64,000 bases of DNA from Microthrixaceae bacterium. GTDB taxonomy: Bacteria > Actinomycetota > Acidimicrobiia > Acidimicrobiales > Acidimicrobilacustridaceae. Made by a program: the position numbers and the translations under genes. The notes below the pieces were generated by a model, which was given only the letters and a program-made list of their open reading frames with translations, was not told the DNA's origin and ran no database searches. Where the stretch lies: assembly GCA_947449015.1 (NCBI GenBank), contig CANFQA010000005.1, positions 1 to 64,000 of the forward strand, written 5' to 3'. This document shows positions 25,539-34,832 of this stretch, piece by piece. Positions within the stretch are counted from its first letter, which is position 1, and each line of letters begins with the position of its first letter.

Positions 25539-26514
25539 GTTCCAGAAGACCGAGATTGGTTCGGGCCCGTGAAAGCACAGGCCCGGCAATCTCTCGCGCC
25601 CGGGCGGCTCCTCGGGCGAGGATGGCAGCGGTGCCGGTCGGATCGGCGTTGTACTCGGCGTAACGATCCTGGACTGGACGAAGCGTCTCAACGACAGCTT
25701 CGGCGCAGGCTGTTTTCAGATCCCCATAGCGGGTGTACTGATCGGCGAGGGCTTCAGGAGTCTCTCCGGTGCAGGCCGAGAGAATTGAAAGGAGATTCGA
25801 GACACCTGGCTTCTCACCAACGTCGAAACGCACATCGGTTTCAGTATCGGTGACGGCCCGCTTGATCTTCTTTGCCACCGTGGCAAGGTCGTCGAGCACG
25901 AGGATGGTTCCCTGTGGGGAATCTTCGGACTTGGACATCTTGCGTGTGGGGTGCTGCAGATCCATCACTCGGGCGCCGACCTTGGCAATTGCGGCTTCGG
26001 GAACGACGAACGTATCGCCGTAGCGGTGGTTGAACCTGATCGCGAGGTCGCGTGCGAGTTCGAGGTGCTGGCGCTGGTCGTCGCCCACCGGGACCCGATT
26101 GGTGTCATAGAGAAGGATGTCGGCTGCCATGAGCGCTGGATAGGTAAACAGTCCGGCGGAGACGAACTCGGCGTCAGTGCTCTTGTCCTTGAATTGAGTC
26201 ATGCGGCGCAATTCACCGAAAGCAGCGGTGCACTCCAGAATCCATGAAAGCTCGGCGTGCTCCGGCACGTGGCTCTGAACGAACAGCGTGGAGCGGTCCG
26301 GATCGATCCCGATGGCGAGGAGTAGTTGAGCCAGCTCAAGGGTGCGGGTACGCAATTCGGTCGGATCTTGGGGAACGGTCAGGGCGTGGAGGTCGACGAC
26401 ACAGAAAATGGTGTCAGCGTCGGCCTGATCGGCGACCCAGTGACGCAGGGCTCCCAGAAGGTTGCCGAGCTGAACGGGGCCGGTTGGTTTGATGCCCGAG
26501 AAGACTCGTGTCAT
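25525..26514 (-). CDS. trpS: Tryptophanyl-tRNA synthetase
   Basis: 329 aa, normal for bacterial TrpRS, class Ic. The N-terminus has 'FSGIKPTGPVQLGNLLGALR', where PTGPVQLGN is the HIGH-equivalent region. 'MAADILLYDTNRVPVGDDQRQHLELARD' is the tryptophan-binding core, and 'TRKMSKSEDSPQG' is the KMSKS loop. It charges tRNA-Trp. It is transcribed away from the scpA operon; about 100 bases between hold both promoters. Confidence 0.96.
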   Translation of the reverse strand: MTRVFSGIKPTGPVQLGNLLGALRHWVADQADADTIFCVVDLHALTVPQDPTELRTRTLELAQLLLAIGIDPDRSTLFVQSHVPEHAELSWILECTAAFGELRRMTQFKDKSTDAEFVSAGLFTYPALMAADILLYDTNRVPVGDDQRQHLELARDLAIRFNHRYGDTFVVPEAAIAKVGARVMDLQHPTRKMSKSEDSPQGTILVLDDLATVAKKIKRAVTDTETDVRFDVGEKPGVSNLLSILSACTGETPEALADQYTRYGDLKTACAEAVVETLRPVQDRYAEYNADPTGTAAILARGAARAREIAGPVLSRARTNLGLLEPGSV

Positions 26515-26613
26515 GGGTGCTGATGCTAGGGGGAGGTGGACGGGTGATCGTCCATCCCGTGGTGAGCCGGGTAGTGCTCCATGGGCCCTGCAGACTGGCC
26601 TAACGTCTCAGCG

Positions 26614-27393
26614 ATGCCCTACGAGGTCCAGACGTCAGTCTTCGAAGGTCCTTTCGACCTGTTGCTTCACTTGATTCTGCGCGAGCAGGTCGACCTCTAC
26701 GAGGTCTCTTTGGCGAAGATCGTTGACGCCTACATCCAGGAGATCGACCGGATGGAGGTGCTGGATCTTGAGATCACCACTGAGTTTCTCTTGATCGCTG
26801 CGACTCTGGTCGAACTCAAGTGCAAGCGGCTTCTTCCCGAAGACGTCGACGTCGATATTGATGATGAGTTCGCTCTGTGGGAGGAACGAGACCTCCTGAT
26901 CGCCCGCCTCCTTGACTGCAAAACCTTCAAGGATGCTGCGCAGGTCATTGGAGCTCTGTTCGACTCGGCCTCGCTCTCCGCGCCTCGAACTGCGGGACTC
27001 GAAGAGCAGTTCATGGAACTCGCTCCCGACCTTCTCGAGGGCATTGACCTTGATGACATTCGCAAGGCCTTCATCCGGGCCACGATTCCCAAGCCTCGCC
27101 CCGTGGTCAGTATCGATCACATTCACAGCATCCGCGTCAGTGTCACCGATGCAGTGGAGGAGCTCATCGACGAACTTCCCAGAGTCGGCCGGGTGACGTT
27201 CCGTCGACTCACTGGCACTCTCGTTGAACGACTTGAAATCGTTGTGCGATTCCTTGCAGTGCTCGAGTTGTTCAAGCAGGGTTTCATCGAACTCGATCAA
27301 CCAGCAGCGTTCGGAGACATCGAAATCATCTGGATCGGTTCTCCGGCACTTGGCGTGGCTGATCTCTCCGACATCGACACCTACGAAGGCTGA
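26614..27393 (+). CDS. scpA: Segregation and condensation protein A
   Basis: 259 aa from ATG 26614. This kleisin bridges SMC heads in chromosome condensation. The opening 'VQTSVFEGPFDLLLHLILRE' and 'VDLYEVSLAKIVDAYIQEI' is the family signature, followed by 'TTEFLLIAATLVELKCKRLLP'. The C-terminal winged helix is 'RRLTGTLVERLEIVVRFLAVLELFKQGFIEL'. It is the first gene of the scpA-scpB-rluB-aroH-tyrA-aroA-cmk-plsC series. Confidence 0.95.
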   Translation: MPYEVQTSVFEGPFDLLLHLILREQVDLYEVSLAKIVDAYIQEIDRMEVLDLEITTEFLLIAATLVELKCKRLLPEDVDVDIDDEFALWEERDLLIARLLDCKTFKDAAQVIGALFDSASLSAPRTAGLEEQFMELAPDLLEGIDLDDIRKAFIRATIPKPRPVVSIDHIHSIRVSVTDAVEELIDELPRVGRVTFRRLTGTLVERLEIVVRFLAVLELFKQGFIELDQPAAFGDIEIIWIGSPALGVADLSDIDTYEG

Positions 27394-27400
27394 GGAACCC

Positions 27401-28048
27401 TTGTCCGCAGAATCACGACGCGCACTTGAGGCGATCATCATGGTCACCGACTCTCCGCTGGAGGCTCAGATGCTTGCGCAGCTCACTGAGCAGACCGTCG
27501 AACAGGTCGAGGCGCAACTCGCAGAACTCGCGGCTGACTACGAGCTGCAGGAGCGAGGGTTCCAACTTGCCCACGTAGCCGGTGGTTGGCGATTCCAGAG
27601 CCATCCGATGATGGCGCCCTATGTGGAGCGTTTCGTGCTGGAGGGTCAGTCGGCAAAGCTCTCCGCCGCCGCGCTCGAGACGTTGGCGATCGTTGCCTAC
27701 AAGCAGCCCCTGAGTCGCGCGCAGATCGCAGCAATTCGAGGCGTGAGCGTCGACAGTGTGGTCCGAACTCTTGAGCAGCGTGGTTACATCGGTGAAGTAG
27801 CCCGGGATCCTGGTCCTGGACAAGCCGTGCTCTTCGGGACCACGCCACTGTTTCTTGAGCGTCTCGGTATCAACTCCGTCTCCGACCTTCCCTCTGTTGC
27901 CGAGTTCGTGCCGGGCGCTGATGTCGTTGAAGCTCTCGAGCACGGTCTGCGCATCGATGCGGCTGCGGTTGTTCCGGTTGCATCCGATGCAGAGGATGCT
28001 TCGCGCCCTTCTCTTGGCGATCTTCTCGATGGGGATGCATCAGCTTGA
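27401..28048 (+). CDS. scpB: Segregation and condensation protein B
   Basis: 215 aa from TTG 27401. GAGGAA at the scpA stop provides the ribosome-binding site; the earlier starts in the track lie inside scpA. ScpB dimers with two winged helices bind ScpA. Motifs: 'RRALEAIIMVTDSPLEAQML', 'ELQERGFQLAHVAGGWRFQS' and 'LAIVAYKQPLSRAQIAAIRGVS'. The C-terminal 30 residues are a low-complexity acidic tail. Confidence 0.94.
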   Translation: MSAESRRALEAIIMVTDSPLEAQMLAQLTEQTVEQVEAQLAELAADYELQERGFQLAHVAGGWRFQSHPMMAPYVERFVLEGQSAKLSAAALETLAIVAYKQPLSRAQIAAIRGVSVDSVVRTLEQRGYIGEVARDPGPGQAVLFGTTPLFLERLGINSVSDLPSVAEFVPGADVVEALEHGLRIDAAAVVPVASDAEDASRPSLGDLLDGDASA

Positions 28049-28812
28049 CGCTCGAGGAGATGTCCGCCGACGGCGAACGTCTGCAGAAGGTTCTGGCCCG
28101 TCTCGGATTCGGTAGTCGCCGAGTTTGCGAGGAAATGATCGCGGATGGTCGGATCTCGGTGAACGGAGTTGTCGCTGATCTTGGGCGACGCATCGCCGCT
28201 GACCAAGACATGGTTGAACTCGATGGAGTGCCTGTCGGCGTGAAGCCTGGTCTCGTGCACTATCTGTTGAATAAGCCCGCTGGAGTGGTGACGACGGCTG
28301 ACGATCCCCAGGGTCGCCCGACAGTCATAGGGCTCGTTCCTGACGAACCACGGGTGTTCCCGGTCGGTCGCCTCGATATGGATACCGAGGGTTTGCTGCT
28401 GCTGACCAATGATGGCGATCTCACACATCGCCTTACCCATCCGTCCTTCGGGGTTGAGAAGGAATACATCGCTCACGTCGAGGGCTCGCCAACGAGAGCG
28501 GCTCTTCGCCGGCTGCGTGAGGGAATTGAACTTGAGGACGGTCTCACGGCCCCAGCCGATGCTGCGCTGCTGGCCCCCGGAGTTCTCCGCCTCACCATCC
28601 ATGAGGGACGAAACCGCCAGGTGCGTCGGATGTGCGATGCAATCGGTCATCCGGTCATTCGTCTTGTGCGCTCGCGTATCGGACCCCTCGCCGATCGACG
28701 TCTGAAGCCAGGTGCCTGGCGTCCACTCACCAGCGATGAACTTCGAGCGCTGGAACGCGCTGCAAGCGGTCTTACAGGAACTCCCGCCAACGGTCGGGGT
28801 CGACGGTCCTAG
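28045..28812 (+). CDS. rluB: 23S rRNA pseudouridine synthase (RluB/RsuA family)
   Basis: 255 aa from TTG 28045 (TTGA overlap with scpB); ATG 28060 is a possible alternative, but GAGGAG then sits too close to it. An S4 RNA-binding domain ('RLQKVLARLGFGSRRVCEEM') precedes the catalytic domain. The catalytic Asp is in 'VFPVGRLDMDTEGLLLLTND', and 'TIHEGRNRQVRRMCDAIGHPV' is family-specific. It converts uridine to pseudouridine in 23S rRNA. The scpA-scpB-rluB order is widely conserved. Confidence 0.93.
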   Translation: MTLEEMSADGERLQKVLARLGFGSRRVCEEMIADGRISVNGVVADLGRRIAADQDMVELDGVPVGVKPGLVHYLLNKPAGVVTTADDPQGRPTVIGLVPDEPRVFPVGRLDMDTEGLLLLTNDGDLTHRLTHPSFGVEKEYIAHVEGSPTRAALRRLREGIELEDGLTAPADAALLAPGVLRLTIHEGRNRQVRRMCDAIGHPVIRLVRSRIGPLADRRLKPGAWRPLTSDELRALERAASGLTGTPANGRGRRS

Positions 28813-28822
28813 TATCAGATTT

Positions 28823-29191
28823 GTGAATGCTTCAGTCAGGGCCCTCCGTGGTGCGACGACCGTCGAGAACGACTCAGTTGAGCAGGTGCAATCGCGCACT
28901 ATTGCGTTGCTCACGGAGATGGTCGATCGCAACGGTGTTGACCACGATGACATCATCAGCATCTTGTTCACTGCGACTGATGACATTCATTCGACCTTTC
29001 CGGCAACTGCGGCTCGGCAGGCCGGGTTCGGTGATGTACCGCTCATCTGTGCCCGAGAACTCGATATTGAGAATGCAACTCGTCGTTGCATCCGGATCAT
29101 GATGCATTTCTCCACCTCGGCGTCTCGGTCTGAGTTGCGTCACGTGTACCTCGAAGGCGCCGCAGGGCTACGCGACGATCTTCCCGGGTGA
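28823..29191 (+). CDS. aroH: Chorismate mutase, AroH class
   Basis: 122 aa from GTG 28823; the track start at 28712 is inside rluB. Monofunctional trimeric AroH-type enzyme converting chorismate to prephenate. The active-site arginine is in 'VRALRGATTVENDS', and 'ISILFTATDDIHSTFPATAAR' and 'CIRIMMHFST' match the Bacillus enzyme pattern. It is followed four bases later by tyrA, so two consecutive steps of tyrosine synthesis are together. Confidence 0.9.
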   Translation: MNASVRALRGATTVENDSVEQVQSRTIALLTEMVDRNGVDHDDIISILFTATDDIHSTFPATAARQAGFGDVPLICARELDIENATRRCIRIMMHFSTSASRSELRHVYLEGAAGLRDDLPG

Positions 29192-29194
29192 GTC

Positions 29195-30313
29195 ATGGCT
29201 GATCTCGAACCAGCGATCAACGATGCTCCGCCAGCGGGCCGAGCCTTGGTCGTGGGCGTCGGGCTGATCGGAGGGTCAATCGCCCTTGCGTTGAAGCGAG
29301 CCGGTTGGTCTGTGGTCGGTCGAGATCGTTCTTCTTCCTCGCTCGAAATGGCGATGGAGCTTGGCGTCATCGACGGCGTAGCGCCCGATGGTTACGTTGC
29401 CGGTATCGACGTGACATTTGTCGCGACGCCAGTTGGTTCAATCAACACTGAGGCGGTTCGCTCCCTCGCGGAGACCGACGGGCTTGTGACCGATGCTGGA
29501 AGTGTGAAGTCCGGGTTGATCTCGTTGATGTCGGATCCCCGCTTCGTCGGCGGTCACCCGATGGCAGGTAGCGAGCTTGAGGGTGTAGCTGGTGCGAGGG
29601 CTGACTTGTTCGAAGGTCGCACCTGGGTCCTGACCCCCGTGGACACCACTGATGATGATGCGCTTGCCCGGCTGCGCTCGGTGATCTCAGGGTTCGGAGC
29701 CGACGCGGTGTTTCTGCCTCCAGATGCCCATGACGCAATGGTGGCGGTAGTTTCACATGTACCTCATCTCACCGCGGCCAGCCTGATGGGTCTCGCTGCG
29801 TCGGCGGCTGCAGAGCACCGGGGCCTTTTGCGTCTGGCCGCGGGTGGTTTCCGGGATATGACTCGAATCGCTGCCGGATCGCCAACCATCTGGCCAGATA
29901 TCTGTGCGGAGAACGCGTCTGCCATCGTCGGGCAACTTGATGTGCTCATTGAGGCACTGGTGCATGTCCGAGCTGTCGTTGCTGAGAACGATCGAGTTGC
30001 GCTACTCACAATTCTCGAGAATGCCCGAGCAGCTCGAGTGGCCCTGCCGGCTCGGTTCACTCGTGCCGAAGATCTTGTCGAGATCAGGGTTCCGATCGCC
30101 GATGAAAAGGGAGCTCTCGCTCGGATCACTACCCAGGCCGCTGAGCTTGATGTGAGCATCGTGGACATCGAGATTGCCCATTCAGTCGAGGGCGATGAGG
30201 GGGTTCTGATTCTTCTCGTCGAAGCTGTGAACGGAGAGCGACTTCGAGAGGGCCTCATCGAGGCGGGACATCATCCAGTACTTCGGCCTCTCGATGGAAC
30301 TGACCGTGGCTGA
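29195..30313 (+). CDS. tyrA: Prephenate dehydrogenase with C-terminal ACT domain
   Basis: 372 aa, ATG 29195. The NAD(P)-binding glycine-rich loop 'ALVVGVGLIGGSIALALKRAG' opens the Rossmann domain. 'FVGGHPMAGSELEGVAGARADLF' carries the catalytic His region. The helical dimerisation domain includes 'AVVSHVPHLTAASLMG'. Residues about 295-370 form an ACT-type domain ('VEIRVPIADEKGALARITTQA'), probably for tyrosine feedback. It makes hydroxyphenylpyruvate from prephenate. Confidence 0.93.
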   Translation: MADLEPAINDAPPAGRALVVGVGLIGGSIALALKRAGWSVVGRDRSSSSLEMAMELGVIDGVAPDGYVAGIDVTFVATPVGSINTEAVRSLAETDGLVTDAGSVKSGLISLMSDPRFVGGHPMAGSELEGVAGARADLFEGRTWVLTPVDTTDDDALARLRSVISGFGADAVFLPPDAHDAMVAVVSHVPHLTAASLMGLAASAAAEHRGLLRLAAGGFRDMTRIAAGSPTIWPDICAENASAIVGQLDVLIEALVHVRAVVAENDRVALLTILENARAARVALPARFTRAEDLVEIRVPIADEKGALARITTQAAELDVSIVDIEIAHSVEGDEGVLILLVEAVNGERLREGLIEAGHHPVLRPLDGTDRG

Positions 30314-31613
30314 GAGCGGAACAACCCTTCCCGATCCCTACTCGATGCAGCCGTTCAGTGGCCTCATTGACGCCGAAGTGAAGGTTCCTGGTTCGAAGAG
30401 CATCACCAATCGAGCGCTTCTGTGTGCGGCGTTGGCCGCGGGTACGAGCCGACTCGAAGGAGTACTTTTCGCGGACGACACCGAAGCCATGCTGAGTTGC
30501 ATTCAGTCTCTCGGGGCAACCGTGCGCATCGACCGGGAAAATTCGGTCGTGACTGTTGAAGGAACTGGCGGTTCCATCTCTCCGTCACCTGGGGCCCTCG
30601 ATGCTCGCCAGTCTGGAACCACAGCTCGGTTCATCGCAGCAGCGCTTGTGTTGTCGAGCGAGGGTCGCGTTCTTGATGCGTCATCACAAATGCGAGCCCG
30701 GCCGATGGAACCCACCATTGAGGCTCTGCGGATGCTGGGTGCGGAGGTCAACGAACTTGGAGTTCCCGGGCGTCTCCCTGTTTCAATTCGAGGATCGAGC
30801 CAGCAAGAACGTCCAACCCTTGTCCTGCCTGGTGATATCTCAAGCCAGTTCATCTCAGGGTTGTTGCTTGTTGCACCGTGCCTCGACCATGGCCTGCGAC
30901 TTGAGCTCTCGACCGATGCAGTTTCGGCCCCGTACCTCGCCATGACCGCGTCAGTCATGCGCAGCTTCGGCGCCCAGGTCAACGACGAGGAACCCGGAGT
31001 GTTCCTCGTCGAGCCCGGGGGCTACACGGCCGTGAACTACCGGATCGAACCTGATGCTTCGGCAGCTTCTTACTTCTTCGCGGCGGCTGCGATCTGTGGT
31101 GGTCGAGTGCTCATCAACGGACTTGGTGACAGCTCGATCCAGGGCGACATCGGCTTCGTCGATGTGCTCCGCGACATGGGAGCACTCGTTGAGCGAAACG
31201 CGACCTCAATCAGCGTTCAAGGGAGTTCCCTCCGAGGGGTTGACGTCGATTTCTCAGCCATCTCTGACACCGCCCAAACCCTTGCTGCTGTCGCTACCTA
31301 CGCGCAGGGGGTTACACGGGTGCGAGGAATTGGGTTCATCCGGGCCAAAGAAACCGACAGAATTGCCGCTGTTGTCACCGAATTGCGACGCTGCGGAATC
31401 GGAGCGGTAGAGACCGAAGATGGTTTTGAGATCACTCCGGCAACAGTGAAGGCCGCCACGGTGCATACCTACGATGATCACCGGATGGCTATGAGTTTTT
31501 CTCTGCTTGGTCTACGTTCATCGGGCATCAAGATCGCCGAACCTGCCTGTGTCACCAAGACGTTTCCCGGGTTCTTCGAAGTTCTCGAATCCATTCGTCC
31601 GGAGCACTCATGA
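30294..31613 (+). CDS. aroA: EPSP synthase (3-phosphoshikimate 1-carboxyvinyltransferase)
   Basis: 439 aa from ATG 30294, overlapping tyrA by 20 bases; GTG 30306 is an alternative start. It makes EPSP from shikimate-3-phosphate and PEP. Motifs: 'VKVPGSKSITNRALLCAALA', 'DARQSGTTARFIAAAL' (the conserved NSGTTxR is here QSGTTAR) and 'RVRGIGFIRAKETDRIAAVV', with 'HTYDDHRMAMSFSLLGL' near the end. The Gln in place of the usual Gly/Asn before SGTT is a minor variant. Part of the shikimate cluster. Confidence 0.94.
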   Translation: MELTVAESGTTLPDPYSMQPFSGLIDAEVKVPGSKSITNRALLCAALAAGTSRLEGVLFADDTEAMLSCIQSLGATVRIDRENSVVTVEGTGGSISPSPGALDARQSGTTARFIAAALVLSSEGRVLDASSQMRARPMEPTIEALRMLGAEVNELGVPGRLPVSIRGSSQQERPTLVLPGDISSQFISGLLLVAPCLDHGLRLELSTDAVSAPYLAMTASVMRSFGAQVNDEEPGVFLVEPGGYTAVNYRIEPDASAASYFFAAAAICGGRVLINGLGDSSIQGDIGFVDVLRDMGALVERNATSISVQGSSLRGVDVDFSAISDTAQTLAAVATYAQGVTRVRGIGFIRAKETDRIAAVVTELRRCGIGAVETEDGFEITPATVKAATVHTYDDHRMAMSFSLLGLRSSGIKIAEPACVTKTFPGFFEVLESIRPEHS

Positions 31614-32257
31614 ACGATTCACCGATGATCATCGCCATTGACGGACCCGCCGGTTCGGGGAAGTCCACTGTTGCTCGAGCGGTGTCCGAACGGGTGGGAA
31701 TTCCTTATCTGGACACCGGTGCGATGTACCGATCCGTCGCCTTTGCCGCGCTGCGCGCTGGCGTCGATCCAGAAGACGCAGAGCAGGTCAGCAACTTGGC
31801 TCGAGAATTGGTACTGGTGATGCGACCGGACGGCACAGTTCTCGTCGACGGTGCTGATGCCACGATCGAGATCCGCGGACCGGAAGTCACCCGAGCAGTG
31901 AGCATTGTGGCTGCGAACCCCACCGTTCGGTCAGAGATGAGATCTCGCCAGCGTCAGTGGGCGCGTGAGCAGGGCGGGGGAGTGATGGAAGGACGCGATA
32001 TTGGAACCGTTGTCTTTCCCGACGCCCGTTTGAAGGTGTATCTCGATGCGTCCCCCGAGATTCGTGCTGCTCGTCGCTCCAAGGAAGTTGCCGATCTGTC
32101 ATACGAATCGGTGGCGTCCGATCTTGCGAGACGCGATGCGCTTGACCAGAACCGCGCCCACGATCCGCTGACTGTGTCAGAAGATGCATGTGTGATCGAT
32201 ACAAGCCACCTCAGTGTTGAGGAGATCGTCGACAGCATTTTGGAGCTGCTCGAATGA
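31610..32257 (+). CDS. cmk: Cytidylate kinase
   Basis: 215 aa. P-loop 'IAIDGPAGSGKSTVARAVSE', CMP-binding 'YLDTGAMYRSVAFAAL' and 'VMEGRDIGTVVFPDARLKVY', with the lid 'RRDALDQNRAHDPL'. It phosphorylates CMP and dCMP. The ATG overlaps the aroA stop and its own stop overlaps plsC (ATGA), so the three are translationally coupled. Confidence 0.95.
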   Translation: MNDSPMIIAIDGPAGSGKSTVARAVSERVGIPYLDTGAMYRSVAFAALRAGVDPEDAEQVSNLARELVLVMRPDGTVLVDGADATIEIRGPEVTRAVSIVAANPTVRSEMRSRQRQWAREQGGGVMEGRDIGTVVFPDARLKVYLDASPEIRAARRSKEVADLSYESVASDLARRDALDQNRAHDPLTVSEDACVIDTSHLSVEEIVDSILELLE

Positions 32258-33042
32258 GTCGCGAGCCGCTGCACGTGCCCGCCGGTCACGAGAAGGGGGA
32301 GGTGATGAGCCGCTCCCAGAACCTCCTCTACAGCGTCGTTCGCGGAGCGATTCACCTTTACCTGCTGGCTTGGCATCGTCTGGAGATCATCGGCCTCGAG
32401 AATCTGCCGGAGTCTGGCTCCTACATCGTCTCGCCCATTCACCGCTCAAACCTTGATTCGCTGGTTATTTCGGCGATCACTCGCCGTCGTATGCGCTACA
32501 TGGGCAAGGAATCACTGTGGACCACCCGAATCACCGGTTGGTTCTTCTCAGCCATGGGTGGATTCCCCGTGCAGCGGGGTTCAGCCGATCGCGAGGCGCT
32601 CAAGGCTGCGCTCACCGTGGTCTCGCGCGGGGAACCATTGGTGATGTTTCCTGAAGGGACCCGTCAGAGCGGTCCGGTCCTTACTGAGTTCTTCGACGGA
32701 CCCGCGTACGTTTCCTGCCGCAGCGGTGTACCCATCATTCCTGTTGGTCTCGGCGGCACCGAGGCGGCAATGACCAAAGGCTCCAAGATGATTCGCCCGG
32801 TCCGGATCACGATCGTCGTGGGTGAGCCTCTCCATCCTGATGTGCCCACCGACGGCGGTCGCGTCCCCCGGAGGGCCATTCGTGAGCAGAGTTCTCGGCT
32901 CGGCGCTGCAATCCAAGGACTCTTCGATGAGGCACAGTTGCGAGCTGGACGTCCCAACCCACCCCGATGGGCGACCGAGAGCGTTGCCCCACTCGGCGAA
33001 GATCCGACAGATGTCGCCGACCCCTCCGAAGATGCGTCATGA
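32254..33042 (+). CDS. plsC: 1-acyl-sn-glycerol-3-phosphate acyltransferase
   Basis: 262 aa. The PlsC catalytic HxxxxD motif is 'SPIHRSNLDSL', the glycerophosphate-binding motif is 'LVMFPEGTRQSG', and 'GGFPVQRGSADREAL' and 'GVPIIPVGLGGTEA' also fit. A weakly hydrophobic N-terminal stretch ('LLYSVVRGAIHLYLLAWHRL') suggests membrane association. It acylates lysophosphatidate. The cmk-plsC pairing is common in actinobacteria. The Pro/Asp-rich tail of 40 residues is likely disordered. Confidence 0.9.
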   Translation: MSREPLHVPAGHEKGEVMSRSQNLLYSVVRGAIHLYLLAWHRLEIIGLENLPESGSYIVSPIHRSNLDSLVISAITRRRMRYMGKESLWTTRITGWFFSAMGGFPVQRGSADREALKAALTVVSRGEPLVMFPEGTRQSGPVLTEFFDGPAYVSCRSGVPIIPVGLGGTEAAMTKGSKMIRPVRITIVVGEPLHPDVPTDGGRVPRRAIREQSSRLGAAIQGLFDEAQLRAGRPNPPRWATESVAPLGEDPTDVADPSEDAS

Positions 33043-33049
33043 TTTACCC

Positions 33050-34222
33050 ATGACACTTCTGGGGGAACACGGAACCGATCTCATCGATTCGATCTCTGCG
33101 GTGGTGACCGCAGAGGCTGGCTTGTGCGAGGAAGCACGAACCATGACCTCGAGCGTGGTCGACGCCATGTGGGAGAGCGGGCTCATGCGCTACATGAACC
33201 CTTCCGCTGCCGGTGGCACCGAACCATCCTTCGCAGAGATGCTTGAGATGTGGGAACGCATGGCCTGGCTCGATGGTTCCTTCGGTTGGATCGGCATCGC
33301 CAATCTGCCCTCAGCAGCTGCGGTTGCGGCATACCTCCCAGAGGTAGGCTTTCAGGAGGTCTTTGGTGGATCCGATCGGGTGACGCTCGCAGGACAGTTC
33401 GCTCCGAACGGCCAGGGCGTCAAGGTCGAGGGTGGCTACCGCATTTCCGGATCCTGGAACTTCGGCTCTGGCACCGGACACGCGGCCTATGTCTGCGCCG
33501 GATTCCTGCCGATAGACGATGGAAACTTCTGCTTCGACGCCAACGGCGAGATCTCGCTGATGGTCGCAGTCATTCCACGCGAGGAAATCACTTTTACTGA
33601 CGGCTGGCATGTGCAGGGCCTTCGAGGAACTGGTTCCTTCGATTACAACGTCGCAGAGCTCTTCGTGCCTGAGCACCGCACTTTTGATCTGTTTGCTCGT
33701 ACGCCGAACCGGGGAGCATCACCCGCGTTCCATATGGGGCTCATGGCTATCACTGCTGCTGGGCATGCAGGCTGGGCACTCGGTGTCGCCAAAAGCATGC
33801 TCGACGATGTCCGCGACCTTGCGCTGGTGAAGGCTCGCATGGGCGATATGGAGACTCTTGCGCATAAAGCTTCGTTCCAGCGCGGGTACGCACATCATCT
33901 TGGGATGTGGCGAGCCGCCCAACTGCTTGTACTCGACACGTTTTCTCGGGTTGAAGCCGAAGTTGCAGCCGGAAACGAACTGACACCCACGATGCGTGCC
34001 GACACCCGAATCGCCGCCACCTACGCAACGGAGGCATGTCGAGAGGTCGCTCAGTGGGCCCATCTTGCTGCCGGGACGACCGCCATTCGCCAGGGAAGCC
34101 GTCTTGAGCGAGCGTTCCGTGATCTCTACACCGGTACGCAGCACGCCTTCATCTCGGAGAAGACCTACCTCGACTCCGCACAGGTGCTGCTCGGTTTGGT
34201 CGAAGACCAAAGAGGTCTGTGA
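33050..34222 (+). CDS. Acyl-CoA-dehydrogenase-fold flavoprotein (group D monooxygenase-like)
   Basis: 390 aa from ATG 33050, although an in-frame ATG at 33032 that overlaps plsC is possible. The acyl-CoA dehydrogenase fold is seen in 'GLMRYMNPSAAGGTEPSFAE', 'AGQFAPNGQGVKVEGGYRIS', 'GSWNFGSGTGHAAYVCAG' and 'GLRGTGSFDYNVAELFVPE'. This version, with no catalytic glutamate where dehydrogenases have it and with 'GTTAIRQGSRLERAFRDLYT', resembles HsaA/HpaB-type flavin-dependent hydroxylases. It would need a separate flavin reductase, and none is seen nearby. Substrate unknown. Confidence 0.75.
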   Translation: MTLLGEHGTDLIDSISAVVTAEAGLCEEARTMTSSVVDAMWESGLMRYMNPSAAGGTEPSFAEMLEMWERMAWLDGSFGWIGIANLPSAAAVAAYLPEVGFQEVFGGSDRVTLAGQFAPNGQGVKVEGGYRISGSWNFGSGTGHAAYVCAGFLPIDDGNFCFDANGEISLMVAVIPREEITFTDGWHVQGLRGTGSFDYNVAELFVPEHRTFDLFARTPNRGASPAFHMGLMAITAAGHAGWALGVAKSMLDDVRDLALVKARMGDMETLAHKASFQRGYAHHLGMWRAAQLLVLDTFSRVEAEVAAGNELTPTMRADTRIAATYATEACREVAQWAHLAAGTTAIRQGSRLERAFRDLYTGTQHAFISEKTYLDSAQVLLGLVEDQRGL

Positions 34223-34249
34223 GTCCGACCTCTCCGCGCTGCACAAGGG

Positions 34250-34798
34250 TTAACGCATTGTCGTTGCGGTGAGGCGACGAACCAGCGGCTCGAAATGTGA
34301 AAGCGGAAGCGTGTCGTAGTCAGGGTCGAACGCGATCTGATCCCAGTCATCCGCGAAGTGTTCGGCCAGATCGAATTGCTCAGAGGTCAGAGCCGGGCGG
34401 TGGTCCTCACGAGCATCGGGATTGCCGCCGAAATGCGCGTAGTAGTGACGGCCTTGGAAATCCTGATGGACACGAATCATCTCGTAAACATCCGGACGAA
34501 CGAACGGCTTAATCATCTCAGCAGCGATGGCGGGGTGATTCGTAACGCTGATTGCCTTACCGACGTCGTGCATGAGCGAGGCGAAGATGACCTCGTCATC
34601 GGCACCGGCTCGCTCCGCCAGCGTTGCGGTCTGCAGACAGTGGGTGAGTTGGTCAGTGCCGAACCCGTCGGTGATTTCAGCAAGTGACTCCAGAAGCATC
34701 AGCATCCGGTCGGCAACTCGACCCTGGTTCTCCGCTGTCCGGGCACCGATTTCCATCCACTGCTCGGCGGTTGATTCGTCCATTCGCGTGAAACTCAT
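34250..34798 (-). CDS. HD-domain protein (PhnZ-like)
   Basis: 182 aa from ATG 34798; the track start at 34933 runs into ispH and is less likely. HD signature residues: 'THCLQTATLAERAGADDEVI', 'FASLMHDVGKAIS' and a later His in 'VYEMIRVHQDFQGRHYYAH'. The order resembles the small diiron HD oxygenases (PhnZ, related to myo-inositol oxygenase), which cleave phosphonates, rather than nucleotidases. No phosphonate genes are nearby. It is 34 bases downstream of ispH on the same strand. Confidence 0.72.
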   Translation of the reverse strand: MSFTRMDESTAEQWMEIGARTAENQGRVADRMLMLLESLAEITDGFGTDQLTHCLQTATLAERAGADDEVIFASLMHDVGKAISVTNHPAIAAEMIKPFVRPDVYEMIRVHQDFQGRHYYAHFGGNPDAREDHRPALTSEQFDLAEHFADDWDQIAFDPDYDTLPLSHFEPLVRRLTATTMR

Positions 34799-34832
34799 GT
34801 GCGAAGTCTGCCACTGACACCGTATCTGTGCG

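Noticed and set aside
26635-27447. 270-aa minus-strand ORF opposite scpA
   Set aside because: Antisense shadow; scpA is unambiguous.
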